Positions 1-8,207 are shown, numbered from the stretch's first letter. The stretch: DNA of 31,687 nucleotides from Deltaproteobacteria bacterium (GCA_005879255.1 VBKY01000013.1:1-31687); one strand, 5' to 3'. The notes: a model not told the origin generated them from the sequence alone. Numbers and translations: made by a program.

Positions 1-11
1 CTCTTCCGATC
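1..11. other. Probable Illumina adapter remnant at contig edge
   Basis: The first 11 bases, CTCTTCCGATC, equal the 3' end of the standard Illumina adapter; on the other strand they read GATCGGAAGAG. An exact match of this length lying exactly at the sequence edge is unlikely by chance. The last four or so codons of the truncated gspD frame (reading ..RIGR) may therefore be artificial. The adapter's next base is T, whereas here it is C, so a chance match in true gspD is not excluded. Confidence 0.65.
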
Positions 12-2398
12 CGATCCAGTTCATTTCGCACCGCACCCAGCTTGGATTTGAATTCCTCCGAAGCGGTCTGTGCTTCATCGCGATTACGAATGACACGAGG
101 AGTGATCAACATGATGAGTTCAGTACGTTGCGCTGCGTCCGTTGTCGTGCCGAAAAACCGCCCGACTACCGGGATGTCCATCAAATACGGAATGCCGGTA
201 CGACTTTTGCTTTTTCGCTCGCCGATGAGCCCGCCGATGACCAGCGTCTCGCCATCCTCAACCACCGCCGTAGTTTCTGCGTCCTGTGTATTGAAGGCCG
301 GAAATTTATCTTGGCCGACCGTAACATCGTCCCCGCGCGCGCTAACCTCCGCTTTGATTTGCAAGTTGACCAATCCTTTTGTGTTCACTTGAGGAAGGAT
401 GGTCAGTATTCTGCCGGTGTTCCGATATTGGATCGTGGTGCTCGAGGAAACACCCGGGCTGCCGACCACGGCGTTTATCGTCCCGGTCGGTATCGGCTCT
501 TCACTGCCGACCTGAATTCGCGCCGGGCGATTATCGGCCGCGAGCACGCTCGGTGACGATATCAGCTTTACCCGGGAATCGGTCATGAGCGCATTGATGA
601 TCGCCTGAACATCCCTGCCGCCGACAATGCCGCTGAGACCGCTGCCGGAGCCGAAAGTAGGAGCCGTGGGAAAGTTGTTCGCTAGAGTGCGCAACGCCCC
701 TTGAGAAGCAAAAGTCTGGCCGAAGATGGTGACTCGAGGTCGCCGTAAAATCTCGATGTCCACACCGAGGGATTCGGTATCGTTCAGATCGACCTGCAGT
801 ATCATCGCCTCGATCAAAACCTGACGCGGTATCGCATCCAATTCCTTCAGTATATTCTTGATATTCTGAAATTCCTGAACGCTGCCGTAGATGATCAGCG
901 AATTGGTCGCCGGATCCGGCACGATTCTGAGCTGCTCTTGCTGTTGTTGAGCCTGCGGAGTTTGCGCTGGCGGTCGCGGCACCGTCGGCGGTAGCGGCGT
1001 CGCAGGTGACGGCACCACGGGGGGCGCTACCTGACCCGGCGCGGGAACTGCGGCATAGGCGCCCAAAGGCTGGCTCTGTTGGCCGATAGAACCGGAAGTT
1101 CCAAACGACCCTGTCCCTGTAGTCCCTCCTGTAGTCCCTCGGCCCGGCGTCGGATTTGTCCCGCCAGGGGTCGAACGATGCAATTCCTGAAGCGTCCGAG
1201 TGGTATCTCGCCGGCCCGTTGACGGCTGGCCCAAAGCCTGGCTCAATACGTCGGCCAACTCCGTCGCTTTGCCATTCTCCACTGGATAAATGAAAATGCG
1301 CCGGCCTGGACCTTCGGCGATGATGTCGAGTCGATCGAGCCAGCGTTTGGCGTAGGTCCAAGCCGCCTCGCTATGGCTAATCACCAGGAGCTGGTTAATC
1401 CTCGGCAGCGCGACGAATTGCGCTGCAAAGGACTCGGCTTGCGGCGCCGACGAAGCGAAAGACTGCATCACCTTGGTCATTTCCTGCGCCAGCTCTTCGG
1501 CGCTCGCCACTTTCGGTTGATAAATCTCCATCCGCGTGCCGGCGAACACTTGCACGTCGATCATTTCAGCGATTTCCATCAGCCGCTGAATGTTCGACGG
1601 TAAATCCATGACGATGAGAAAATTCCCGCGCGGGTTTTCGACGATCTCACCGCCGGGTTGGAGGAAGGGAGTAAGAACTCGCTTCATTTCCGCCACCGAG
1701 AAAAACCGCACGGGAATCACCTGTAGCGCAAAGCTATCTTCCTTTCCCTGTCCCAGCGGGCGAGCCAAACCTTTGCCGTCCTTGATCGGCATGATGTGAT
1801 ACAAATTTCCCGTGCGCACGGCCACGGCGCCGTTCATGCGCAGCAATTGATGAAAAATCGGCAGCAGATCTTCGGCGCGCAACGGCTCGGCACTGTTGAT
1901 CGTCACCGTCCCTTTCACCTCGGGGTCGATTGTGTATGTGAGGCGAAGCTGCTGGGCGATGATATGAATAATTTCGACTAAATCGGCTCGATTGAAATTG
2001 AGTGAAACCATGCCACCGGACTGGATCTGCGGCGGCGACCGTCGCTGCGGCCCCGAAGGCCCGGGCCCAACTTGCGGCGCCTGAGCGTCCTCAGGGGAAG
2101 GCGTGGGCTGGGCTACACCAGTTCCTGGTTGCGGCACGGCCGATGGCCCAGGTCCTTGCGGCGTGACCACTCCGGGCGATTGCGCCGGCACGGGAGTGCG
2201 TCGGGGAATAATTGGCGGCTTTGCCACCGGCGGCGCACCCGGTTCGCTTGGTACAGCCGGTTGGGGCGAACCCGGCGGTGATTGTGTCGGCGTCGGCTGA
2301 GACGGCACTGGAGGCTGTTGCGCGGCCAGGGGGAAGATCAACGCCACCGCGGAAATGCAGGTTGCCAAACCGATTGCGCGCTTTTCCAACATCAGCAT
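1..2398 (-). CDS. gspD: Type II secretion system secretin GspD, 3' end cut by the window edge
   Basis: This is the outer-membrane secretin channel of the T2SS. The minus frame is open from 2398 to the edge, about 799 residues. It has an N-terminal hydrophobic signal segment, a Pro/Gln/Gly-rich linker (about residues 25-125), an N0 domain (about 130-205), N1 and N2 domains, and an N3 domain split by a Pro/Gly/Gln/Thr-rich insert of about 100 residues (about 390-490). The secretin barrel follows, with the signatures VVEDGETLVIGGLIGE and GIPYLMDIPVVGRFFGT and the closing TELIMLITPRVI. Very little seems missing after that motif, so the true stop is probably just beyond the window. Two start codons lie 6 bases apart, at 2398 and 2392; AGGAGG at 2402-2407 is 3 bases from the first and 9 from the second, so 2392 may be the real start. 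It follows gspC after 15 bases and is probably cotranscribed with it. Confidence 0.95.
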   Translation of the reverse strand, partial: MLMLEKRAIGLATCISAVALIFPLAAQQPPVPSQPTPTQSPPGSPQPAVPSEPGAPPVAKPPIIPRRTPVPAQSPGVVTPQGPGPSAVPQPGTGVAQPTPSPEDAQAPQVGPGPSGPQRRSPPQIQSGGMVSLNFNRADLVEIIHIIAQQLRLTYTIDPEVKGTVTINSAEPLRAEDLLPIFHQLLRMNGAVAVRTGNLYHIMPIKDGKGLARPLGQGKEDSFALQVIPVRFFSVAEMKRVLTPFLQPGGEIVENPRGNFLIVMDLPSNIQRLMEIAEMIDVQVFAGTRMEIYQPKVASAEELAQEMTKVMQSFASSAPQAESFAAQFVALPRINQLLVISHSEAAWTYAKRWLDRLDIIAEGPGRRIFIYPVENGKATELADVLSQALGQPSTGRRDTTRTLQELHRSTPGGTNPTPGRGTTGGTTGTGSFGTSGSIGQQSQPLGAYAAVPAPGQVAPPVVPSPATPLPPTVPRPPAQTPQAQQQQEQLRIVPDPATNSLIIYGSVQEFQNIKNILKELDAIPRQVLIEAMILQVDLNDTESLGVDIEILRRPRVTIFGQTFASQGALRTLANNFPTAPTFGSGSGLSGIVGGRDVQAIINALMTDSRVKLISSPSVLAADNRPARIQVGSEEPIPTGTINAVVGSPGVSSSTTIQYRNTGRILTILPQVNTKGLVNLQIKAEVSARGDDVTVGQDKFPAFNTQDAETTAVVEDGETLVIGGLIGERKSKSRTGIPYLMDIPVVGRFFGTTTDAAQRTELIMLITPRVIRNRDEAQTASEEFKSKLGAVRNELDRIGR

Positions 2399-2401
2399 AC
2401 C

Positions 2402-2407
2402 CCTCCT
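2402..2407 (-). promoter_or_regulatory. gspD ribosome binding site (AGGAGG)
   Basis: A perfect AGGAGG lies between gspC and gspD. Its spacing is 3 bases to the ATG at 2398 and 9 bases to the ATG at 2392, which favours the second start. Confidence 0.65.
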
Positions 2408-2413
2408 AAGAGC

Positions 2414-3064
2414 TCACGAATCCGGAGTCGGGTTCCCGGGAGTCGGAATTCTCGCTCGTCGTGGCAAGTTCGGTACGACCCGAGGAACGGGCGTCGCCGC
2501 CCCAGGCGCGCCGGGCTGGCCAGCGGGCAATGCTCGCGACTGCGCGACCTCAGCTTTACGGAAGTAATCCAACAGGACTTCGACCCGGGCAGTATCTCTG
2601 GTAAAAACGACTTTCTTATCAGCAATCTCGGAAAGCCTGAAACCCTCGACGTTGTCACCCAGCTTCAATCTCATGGGTCCGGCAGGTTGGCCTGCTACCG
2701 CTGCACCCATACTTGGATTGGCGCTATCTTGCAAAATCGCCGTGCGATTATTGCCGATGATGATGGTACCGACGAGAATCATATTGCGAACTCGTTGAAA
2801 AGATCGAGAGTTTTCTTCAGCTTCGCGAGTCGCTCCGGCTCCCCTTTCGGGATCAAAGAGATTTTTGCTGACGATTACATCCGTATTGATCGGAACTCTG
2901 GGCGTCGCCGCTGCTTGTTTCTCAGCCGTCGCTACCGCCGGGCCCAATCTAGACGGGCCCGGCAAGTCCCACGGACCTGTCGACCACGACCGATAAATGC
3001 TCCAGCTGACTAAACCTATCGCAGCCGCCATGAGAACACTAAGCAGTGAAGCGCGTGTAAGAAT
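2414..3064 (-). CDS. gspC: Type II secretion inner-membrane protein GspC (HR domain, no PDZ), probable ATT start
   Basis: GspC links the inner-membrane platform to the secretin. From the ATT at 3064 the protein has 216 residues: a short N-terminus with one Arg, a membrane segment (LLSVLMAAAIGLVSWSIY), a linker, and a homology-region domain (about residues 60-165) with the typical VSKNLFDPERG and LVGTIIIGNNRTAILQD patterns and a KLGDNVEGFRLSEIADKKV strand set. The C-terminus is a short Pro/Arg-rich tail with no PDZ or coiled-coil domain. The first ATG (3031) would cut the membrane helix to about 12 hydrophobic residues and has no ribosome site. GGGAGG at 3074-3079 is 9 bases before the ATT, and an in-frame stop lies just upstream. 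The only in-frame candidates between are rare codons, so I prefer ATT, as known for infC. gspD follows after 15 bases. Identity is sure; the start is about 60% sure. Confidence 0.85.
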   Translation of the reverse strand: MLTRASLLSVLMAAAIGLVSWSIYRSWSTGPWDLPGPSRLGPAVATAEKQAAATPRVPINTDVIVSKNLFDPERGAGATREAEENSRSFQRVRNMILVGTIIIGNNRTAILQDSANPSMGAAVAGQPAGPMRLKLGDNVEGFRLSEIADKKVVFTRDTARVEVLLDYFRKAEVAQSRALPAGQPGAPGAATPVPRVVPNLPRRARIPTPGNPTPDS

Positions 3065-3073
3065 CGCTCTCTA

Positions 3074-3079
3074 CCTCCC
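3074..3079 (-). promoter_or_regulatory. Ribosome binding site supporting the ATT start of gspC
   Basis: GGGAGG on the minus strand lies 9 bases upstream of ATT 3062-3064. No comparable site stands before the ATG at 3031. Confidence 0.55.
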
Positions 3080-3104
3080 GTCTTCCAGTCATCGAATGAA
3101 AACG

Positions 3105-3133
3105 ATTATACAAGCTGGCTGCAAATTTGAAAA
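3105..3133 (-). promoter_or_regulatory. Sigma70-type promoter for gspC-gspD
   Basis: The minus strand carries a perfect TATAAT (3105-3110), a 17-base spacer, and TTTTCA (3128-3133, 4 of 6 consensus bases). Transcription would begin near 3098, leaving a leader of about 34 bases before the ATT start. It lies in the only long gap of the T2SS locus, so gspC-gspD can probably be expressed apart from gspE-M. Confidence 0.6.
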
Positions 3134-3191
3134 CAAATAAATCTCCTCCCGTTCTGCTCCAAAGGACCGCTGAGGGCCTGGGAAGTGTGAG

Positions 3192-3205
3192 GGCTCGATC
3201 GAGCC
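3192..3205. repeat. 14-bp perfect palindrome in the gspM-gspC gap
   Basis: GGCTCGATCGAGCC is its own reverse complement. It sits in the 308-base gap 3065-3372, which otherwise holds only the gspC promoter and no gene I can support. It is not followed by a T tract in the direction of transcription, so it is not a normal terminator. It could be an operator for the gspC promoter or a weak hairpin after gspM. Confidence 0.45.
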
Positions 3206-3372
3206 TTAGCATTTCGCGTTTCTTATCATCAGGCGATCGCTAATTTCTAGTCGATTATCACGTGAATATTAAGCCCCCATGAATCGGCCGTCTTGGCATG
3301 ATCACCGAGTCGACGGTTTTTGGCTGATCGCCGGCGCGATCACACCATGTGAGGAATACTCCCCGACGGAGG

Positions 3373-4029
3373 TCAAGTGCCCTCTTTAGATTGATTGTTC
3401 TGATTATCCGCTTTCGGAGATGACGGAACTTGAGCCCGCGCAAATCCAGCTACCGTAAGACTTATGCGCAGATTCTGCGCGGGTAATTGCGGTACTCCCT
3501 GGGGTTGGGGAAATCCGATCGGACGAAACAGCGATCGCACATTGATCTCGTCGACAACCAGCAACCTCGGGGCAGTTTCTATACCTCTAATCAGACTAGC
3601 GATCTGTTGAATTTGCCCGCCAATTTCCAACTGAATGCCGATTTTGGAAAAGGAGCCCGCCGGTTCCGGATTGAGAACCCGGGTCGTGATGACTTGCGTC
3701 CCTTCCCGCGTGGCCATTGCCTGCACCGTCTCTTGAAGATCCGACGCACTTACCGATGGCGTGTCTCCCGTCAGCAGTTTTGGCTCCTGCATTTTGATCT
3801 GCGCGCGCGCCGTTTCCAAAGCGCTGAGCAATGCTTCCTTTTGGGCGAGATACCGTAAATTCTTTTGCAAGAGTTGTGGCTGGCTATCGAGCTGATTCCT
3901 AACCCACTCGCGCCGTTCGAGAAACGGCGTTAGTACCGCGTATTTCGCGACAAATATGAGTACGATGAGCCCGGTCAATATAACCAGGCCGCGCTCTCGC
4001 TTGGACAGTCGACGCCAGAGATTGCTCAT
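3373..4029 (-). CDS. gspM: Type II secretion platform protein GspM (PilO-like)
   Basis: GspM is a bitopic inner-membrane protein that pairs with GspL in the T2SS assembly platform. The 218 residues show a basic cytoplasmic N-terminus, one membrane helix (about residues 14-32, LVILTGLIVLIFVAKYAVL), a charged coiled-coil stretch (about 35-85) and a periplasmic ferredoxin-like domain (about 95-200) of the GspM/PilO type. A polar Gln/Asn/Ser/Lys tail ends the protein. Its ATG overlaps the gspL stop by 4 bases (ATGA), which indicates translational coupling. Sequence identity in this family is always low, so the call rests on size, topology and position between gspL and gspC. Confidence 0.88.
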   Translation of the reverse strand: MSNLWRRLSKRERGLVILTGLIVLIFVAKYAVLTPFLERREWVRNQLDSQPQLLQKNLRYLAQKEALLSALETARAQIKMQEPKLLTGDTPSVSASDLQETVQAMATREGTQVITTRVLNPEPAGSFSKIGIQLEIGGQIQQIASLIRGIETAPRLLVVDEINVRSLFRPIGFPQPQGVPQLPAQNLRISLTVAGFARAQVPSSPKADNQNNQSKEGT

Positions 4030-5585
4030 GGTTTTGCTTTATCTTTGGTCGGCTGGGTTGGAGTTACTTTCGTGACCTCTTTGGCATTCACTTTGGGCTT
4101 TTCAAGATCGGCTTTCAAAGAGAAAGTCTCACGGTTGTCGCGGCCGCGGTTGGACGGCGCGTTGAAGGTGACGTTTTCAAAGACAGGTGACCGCTCCAAG
4201 AGCGGAATTAAGGCCGAGGCATTTTCGGCGTTGCCCTGTACTTCTAACACACCCGCGCGATAGCGCAAGTTCGAAAAGTAAACATTGTTGGGAACGACTT
4301 TGGAGAGTTCATCGAGAATGCGCAGGACTTCGCCGCGGCGCAGATCGAGATCACTCAGGTAACTCGCTTCCTTGCGCAGCAGCTGCAGCTGCGAGTCTTC
4401 CCGGCGCAACGCTTGGACCGACGGCTCGAGCTTTTGATTTTCTTTTTGCAACTGGCGCAGTCGTAATTCATCCTTCACCGGGAAGCTTATTCCCCAGGCG
4501 ATCAGCGCGAGCACCAGCAGACCCATAAGAACCGTGTTGAGGAGCGATAACGTCTTGTAACCGTCTCGGTCCGCGCCCTCATGGCGCAAGAAATTTGCCG
4601 CCAGCGAAGCTTCTCGCACGCCGTGCAATGCCGCTCCGATCGCCGGCAGTGTTTCCGCTTGGGAATTCTGTTTAGATCCTTTCAAACGCGCATTGCCGAG
4701 CGCGCCAATATCCTCCGCTTCCGCTATCTTCCCGGCCGCCAACCCGTTCAGCGCGCCCAGATCGCCGCAGCGATAGAGCTTTGGCACCCCTTCGAGGTAT
4801 TCTTGCAGCAACTCCTTGCCGGTACCGTGGGCCCATTCCAAGGCGGGTAATTGATGAGAAAATAACAGCTCCGATGCCGGCTTCCAGCCGTTGGCCTTGA
4901 CTTGGATCCCGATCATTTCCCAATTCTGCCCATGACCCGCAACTATGGCGGCGCTGCCGGCACTCGCTTCCTGGGAAAACAGCAGATAGTTCGCCAGAGC
5001 GGTCACCGTCGTCTCAACGCCTCTTGGTTTGATGCCGAAGGACTCCAGCAAACTTAGTAGGCCATCGAGATGCTTTTTGGGAATCGCGAACACATAGAGA
5101 CAGAGCTTCTCGCCTTTTTTCCCAGCCGGTAAATAGTCGTAATAGATCTCGTCGCGCTTGAACGGCAGTTGCCGCTCGATCTCGTACTCGAGCACCTGCT
5201 GCAGGTTGTCTTGCGCCGCCAGCGGCAAGAACACCTGCTGTACGATCACCTGATCCTGCGGCACGCAAAGATAAACTTGATCCCGCACGGAGTTGAAATG
5301 CGGCAGCAATGAAACGATCGCCTGCCTCAACGCGCGTTCGCGCGAATCGCTTTCGGCTTTAAGCGCGATCTCTCTCACGTCCTCGGCGATCCAACCGGTG
5401 AGCTCGGAGATCGCCTGCCGATTGTCAGCCTCAGGCAGTTCTCGCTCCTCTTGCTCGAGCATTGAGACCGAGAGAAAGCTCTTGCGCAATCGAACCATAA
5501 TGACCCGGTCGCTTAGTAAATAGAGTCCGACGCTGGTCAAAAAGTCGGCGCGGGAAACATCCTGTAGATGACGGAGGGCGATCAT
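4026..5585 (-). CDS. gspL: Type II secretion platform protein GspL (PilM-like plus PilN-like halves)
   Basis: GspL recruits the GspE ATPase to the inner membrane and partners GspM. The protein has 519 residues, longer than the roughly 400 of enterobacterial GspL. An N-terminal actin-like/PilM-like cytoplasmic region (about 1-345) contains EYEIERQLPFKRDEIYYDY, the conserved QLPF patch of PilM/GspL. One membrane helix follows (about 368-390), then a Leu-rich coiled coil (about 398-430), then a PilN-like periplasmic domain (about 430-500) and a Lys/Thr/Pro-rich tail. AGGAG lies only 2 bases from this ATG, so a slightly later start is possible, but no better Met appears before MVRLRKSF. It begins 57 bases after gspK and overlaps gspM. 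Confidence 0.9.
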   Translation of the reverse strand: MIALRHLQDVSRADFLTSVGLYLLSDRVIMVRLRKSFLSVSMLEQEERELPEADNRQAISELTGWIAEDVREIALKAESDSRERALRQAIVSLLPHFNSVRDQVYLCVPQDQVIVQQVFLPLAAQDNLQQVLEYEIERQLPFKRDEIYYDYLPAGKKGEKLCLYVFAIPKKHLDGLLSLLESFGIKPRGVETTVTALANYLLFSQEASAGSAAIVAGHGQNWEMIGIQVKANGWKPASELLFSHQLPALEWAHGTGKELLQEYLEGVPKLYRCGDLGALNGLAAGKIAEAEDIGALGNARLKGSKQNSQAETLPAIGAALHGVREASLAANFLRHEGADRDGYKTLSLLNTVLMGLLVLALIAWGISFPVKDELRLRQLQKENQKLEPSVQALRREDSQLQLLRKEASYLSDLDLRRGEVLRILDELSKVVPNNVYFSNLRYRAGVLEVQGNAENASALIPLLERSPVFENVTFNAPSNRGRDNRETFSLKADLEKPKVNAKEVTKVTPTQPTKDKAKP

Positions 5586-5642
5586 TTCTCCTGAGTTGAG
5601 CCTTTGTTTGTCGGAATGATAACGCCTAGTTTATCCCATGAG

Positions 5643-6668
5643 CTAGTTCTGTGGTAGTGCTATATCACGATCGAGCCAACGCAGCATCTCGAAACCTTGC
5701 GCGCCGCCGAGCCGGACGGTGCCTTTAACCCGCCGCGGCAGGCGGGAATCCTCCAGCCGGCCTTCCGCTTCCACAGCAACTACCGATGGATTCGTGAAGA
5801 TGAACATTTGCAGCGCCGCGTCCCCGGCGCCGATACCTAGTAGCGGCAACAGGTCGGCAAGGGTTTTTTCCGCAAGCTTCTTCCGTTCCTCGACAAATGT
5901 TCGGCACTTTTCCAGGGGAATGCCCATCAGCGCATGAATGACTTCGGCCGGGGCAGTACGCAAATTGACGCGGTCAATCGGGCTATCCACGGTAAAAATC
6001 TCCCGCAATGCGACGCGACGTGGATTGTCCATCGGATGGCTTTTGTCTTCGGCATAACCAAAAAACAAGCCATGCGTCACACCCCTGATCCAAAGCAGTT
6101 CCTCGACGCTGTCCAGCGGACCGTTCTTCGCCGTGTAAGGCGGCGACAGCGACGCATAGTAATCATCCTCAGCACCGTTGGTCCGGTGCAAATCGTCGGC
6201 GTCGCGCCAGTCCATAATCGAGTCGACCAGGATGTCTCGCCGGACATCATCGATACCGAGATTGGTAAAAACACGGCGGAGGGTCTCTTCATTGACCCGG
6301 TTAATGTTTATTTTGCCGCCCTCATCGACCAAGCGCACGCGAGACACGCCCGCGCCGACACTTTCCTCGCGCCAACTGCCGTCGAATAGATCGCTTTTCT
6401 TTTGATCCTGCTGAAACTGCTGCCCGGTTCCGGCTTGCTGATTGAGAAAATCGTACAAACCTCGCTCAAAACCGGCCACGGCAAGATAATAGCCTATGGT
6501 CTCGTCACTGAAGCGATGGGCGGCGGCGGCTTCCTCGCGCACCGAGGTGCTGAAGTCGAAGGCCACGACGAAGAGGAAAATAAAAATCCACAGCACGACG
6601 ATCAGGGCGACGCCATTTTCGCCGGCCAGTTTGGTTCGGAATAAGCGGAACTCGATCTGCGGTTTCAT
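5643..6668 (-). CDS. gspK: Type II secretion minor pseudopilin GspK
   Basis: GspK caps the pseudopilus tip with GspI and GspJ. The 341 residues start with a class III prepilin leader ending in Gly, cleaved in the context GENG/VALIVVLWIFIFLFV. The Glu at mature position 5 is absent, which is usual for GspK. The large globular domain after it, with a helix-hairpin-helix-like motif (about 190-260, SVEELLWIRGV and APAEVIHALMG), is typical of the family. The frame is open further upstream, but the ATG at 6668 overlaps the gspJ stop by 4 bases and places the leader correctly, so I use that start. Confidence 0.93.
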   Translation of the reverse strand: MKPQIEFRLFRTKLAGENGVALIVVLWIFIFLFVVAFDFSTSVREEAAAAHRFSDETIGYYLAVAGFERGLYDFLNQQAGTGQQFQQDQKKSDLFDGSWREESVGAGVSRVRLVDEGGKININRVNEETLRRVFTNLGIDDVRRDILVDSIMDWRDADDLHRTNGAEDDYYASLSPPYTAKNGPLDSVEELLWIRGVTHGLFFGYAEDKSHPMDNPRRVALREIFTVDSPIDRVNLRTAPAEVIHALMGIPLEKCRTFVEERKKLAEKTLADLLPLLGIGAGDAALQMFIFTNPSVVAVEAEGRLEDSRLPRRVKGTVRLGGAQGFEMLRWLDRDIALPQN

Positions 6669-7345
6669 GGCGTCAGCACGGTCATCATGACCGGAAAAAT
6701 CCAGCGCACCTCTTTGCCGCGTTCGTCTTGATAGGTGAAGCGCACAGCGCGCGGCAGCATGCGCCGTTCCCTGCCATCCCAACGATCTTCCCAGGTTTCT
6801 TCTTCCGCCTGGGGATCCAAGTAGGCTAATCGGAATTCTTTGACGTTGTCCTGAAGAACAATACTATACGTCTGTCCACCGCCGCCTGATTCGCTGCTCA
6901 GACGCACGGGCGCGGTCTCTACCAATTTCACCGTCGCCCGGCCGTTATCGTCCTCGTCCATGGTTATTTGAATCTTGGCCATCCCGCGCCCACCCATGCC
7001 TTGGGAGTACGCCGACACAAAGGTGAGGCTTTCGACATCGCCTTCAAAGAAGGCTGTTTGCTCTTGCGGCGATTCACGATAAGGAAACGTCGATCGGACA
7101 TAGCTTCCGAGCAAGTCGGCGATCGATCGTTGTTTTTGATTGCGCGTCGAATTTACCTGTGACTTTTCCACGGCATTATGGCTGAGGGAGAAGGCACCGT
7201 AAAGGATTCCCCCTATCAGAGCGAAGATCGTCAGCGCCAGAACAACTTCGATCAGCGTGAACCCGGCCGCTCCGGCGGAGGCACGCGTCGCTTTCTCGCA
7301 CGTCCTTCGTCCATTCACGTTGCGCGGTGATACTTCGGGATTCAT
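6665..7345 (-). CDS. gspJ: Type II secretion minor pseudopilin GspJ
   Basis: GspJ is a tip pseudopilin. The 226 residues carry a rather long prepilin leader (28 residues, basic) and the cleavage context AAG/FTLIEVVLALTIFALIGG, with Glu at mature position 5. The globular domain holds the usual GspJ strands (TAFFEGDVESLTFVSA; VRFTYQDERGKEVRWIFPV). It starts one base into the gspI stop codon (TGATG) and its own stop overlaps gspK. A shorter leader from an internal start is not available, since no other Met stands before the cleavage site. Confidence 0.93.
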   Translation of the reverse strand: MNPEVSPRNVNGRRTCEKATRASAGAAGFTLIEVVLALTIFALIGGILYGAFSLSHNAVEKSQVNSTRNQKQRSIADLLGSYVRSTFPYRESPQEQTAFFEGDVESLTFVSAYSQGMGGRGMAKIQITMDEDDNGRATVKLVETAPVRLSSESGGGGQTYSIVLQDNVKEFRLAYLDPQAEEETWEDRWDGRERRMLPRAVRFTYQDERGKEVRWIFPVMMTVLTP

Positions 7346-7749
7346 CAGTTGGCTTTTTTCGTCAGACGGAAGGTTTTGAAATCAACGCGCCGCTCTCGTT
7401 CCCCCTCCGACACGGTCATCTCTAAAGCGACTTCTTTGAGTTCCCAGTTGCTGGATAGATTGAGCGACGGCGATGCATCCCGCACCGTTTGAACCTGGCT
7501 TTTCCACCTACCGGCGGTGCCGAGTGTGCCGCTGTCGGAGCCCTCCGAAAGCTTCTTTCGTGCCAGCAGCTCATCCATGACCCGGGCGCCGTAAGTGACC
7601 GCCTCTGTACTCGTCGTGCTGCGCGCGCCGAGCCGCAAACCCAGAGAGAAAATTTGTAAAAGCGTGACGACTCCCAGTCCGACGATGGTCAAAGCGACGA
7701 GAACTTCGAGCAGGGTAAAGCCGCTAGTTGAAAGTCGCTGACCTCTCAT
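7345..7749 (-). CDS. gspI: Type II secretion minor pseudopilin GspI
   Basis: GspI is the pseudopilin that nucleates the tip complex. Its 134 residues match the family length. The leader MRGQRLSTSG precedes FTLLEVLVALTIVGLGVVT, with Glu at mature position 5. The start overlaps the gspH stop by 4 bases and its stop overlaps the gspJ start, so it lies within a translationally coupled H-I-J-K series. Confidence 0.93.
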   Translation of the reverse strand: MRGQRLSTSGFTLLEVLVALTIVGLGVVTLLQIFSLGLRLGARSTTSTEAVTYGARVMDELLARKKLSEGSDSGTLGTAGRWKSQVQTVRDASPSLNLSSNWELKEVALEMTVSEGERERRVDFKTFRLTKKAN

Positions 7750-8207
7750 GATTTATCGCCGCGCGTCACTTCGATCCTGCCGGTGAGCGGTTCCATGCGA
7801 ATAAGGTAGGAGACGGACTTTTCGCCGGCGAGGACAATGGCGCCGCCTAAGCTGCTGCCGTTGGGGAAAAAGTAGAATCGCTTGATATCGCGGTCCACCG
7901 CCTCGCCGCCGTCAACCGACACGAACTTTACTTCCGTCGGCAAGTGGACCTCTCTAGACTGCGCGACCAGATAACTGTTTTGCGGCAGATTCAGCGCGAG
8001 CTCTTGCGGGACGCCTTCAAACAAGGCCCGGCTTCTCAGATCGCGCCCCACCGCCGCCAATGCCAGAGCAGAAATGCGCACCTCGCGATCGTTTAGTCCT
8101 TTTTCGATGTTGGGCACAACGATCGCCAAGCTGACACCCAGGAGGAGCAGCACCAACACCAGTTCGATCAGCGTAAAGCCGCGGTTATTTTTCCCAACTG
8201 GTAACAT
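7746..8207 (-). CDS. gspH: Type II secretion minor pseudopilin GspH
   Basis: GspH is a minor pseudopilin between the GspG shaft and the I-J-K tip. From the ATG at 8207 it has 153 residues: leader MLPVGKNNRG, cleavage before FTLIELVLVLLLLGVSLAI, Glu at position 5, then a beta-rich domain ending in a strand pair (YLIRMEPLTGRIEVTRG). The frame is open for 30 more codons upstream (to 8297), but that would lie wholly inside gspG and give an over-long leader. The chosen start overlaps the gspG end by 23 bases. Confidence 0.92.
   Translation of the reverse strand: MLPVGKNNRGFTLIELVLVLLLLGVSLAIVVPNIEKGLNDREVRISALALAAVGRDLRSRALFEGVPQELALNLPQNSYLVAQSREVHLPTEVKFVSVDGGEAVDRDIKRFYFFPNGSSLGGAIVLAGEKSVSYLIRMEPLTGRIEVTRGDKS

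Noticed and set aside
531..1361. A 276-codon minus-strand frame
   Set aside because: It lies in another frame inside gspD, has Arg/Ser/His-rich low-quality text, and no domain; gspD in the neighbouring frame is unmistakable.
2282..3013. A 243-codon plus-strand frame antisense to gspC and the start of gspD
   Set aside because: Arg-rich composition and no recognisable motif; a mirror of the coding strand opposite gspC.
3192..3205. The palindrome as a rho-independent terminator for gspM
   Set aside because: No T tract follows on the minus strand and the hairpin loop would be very small.
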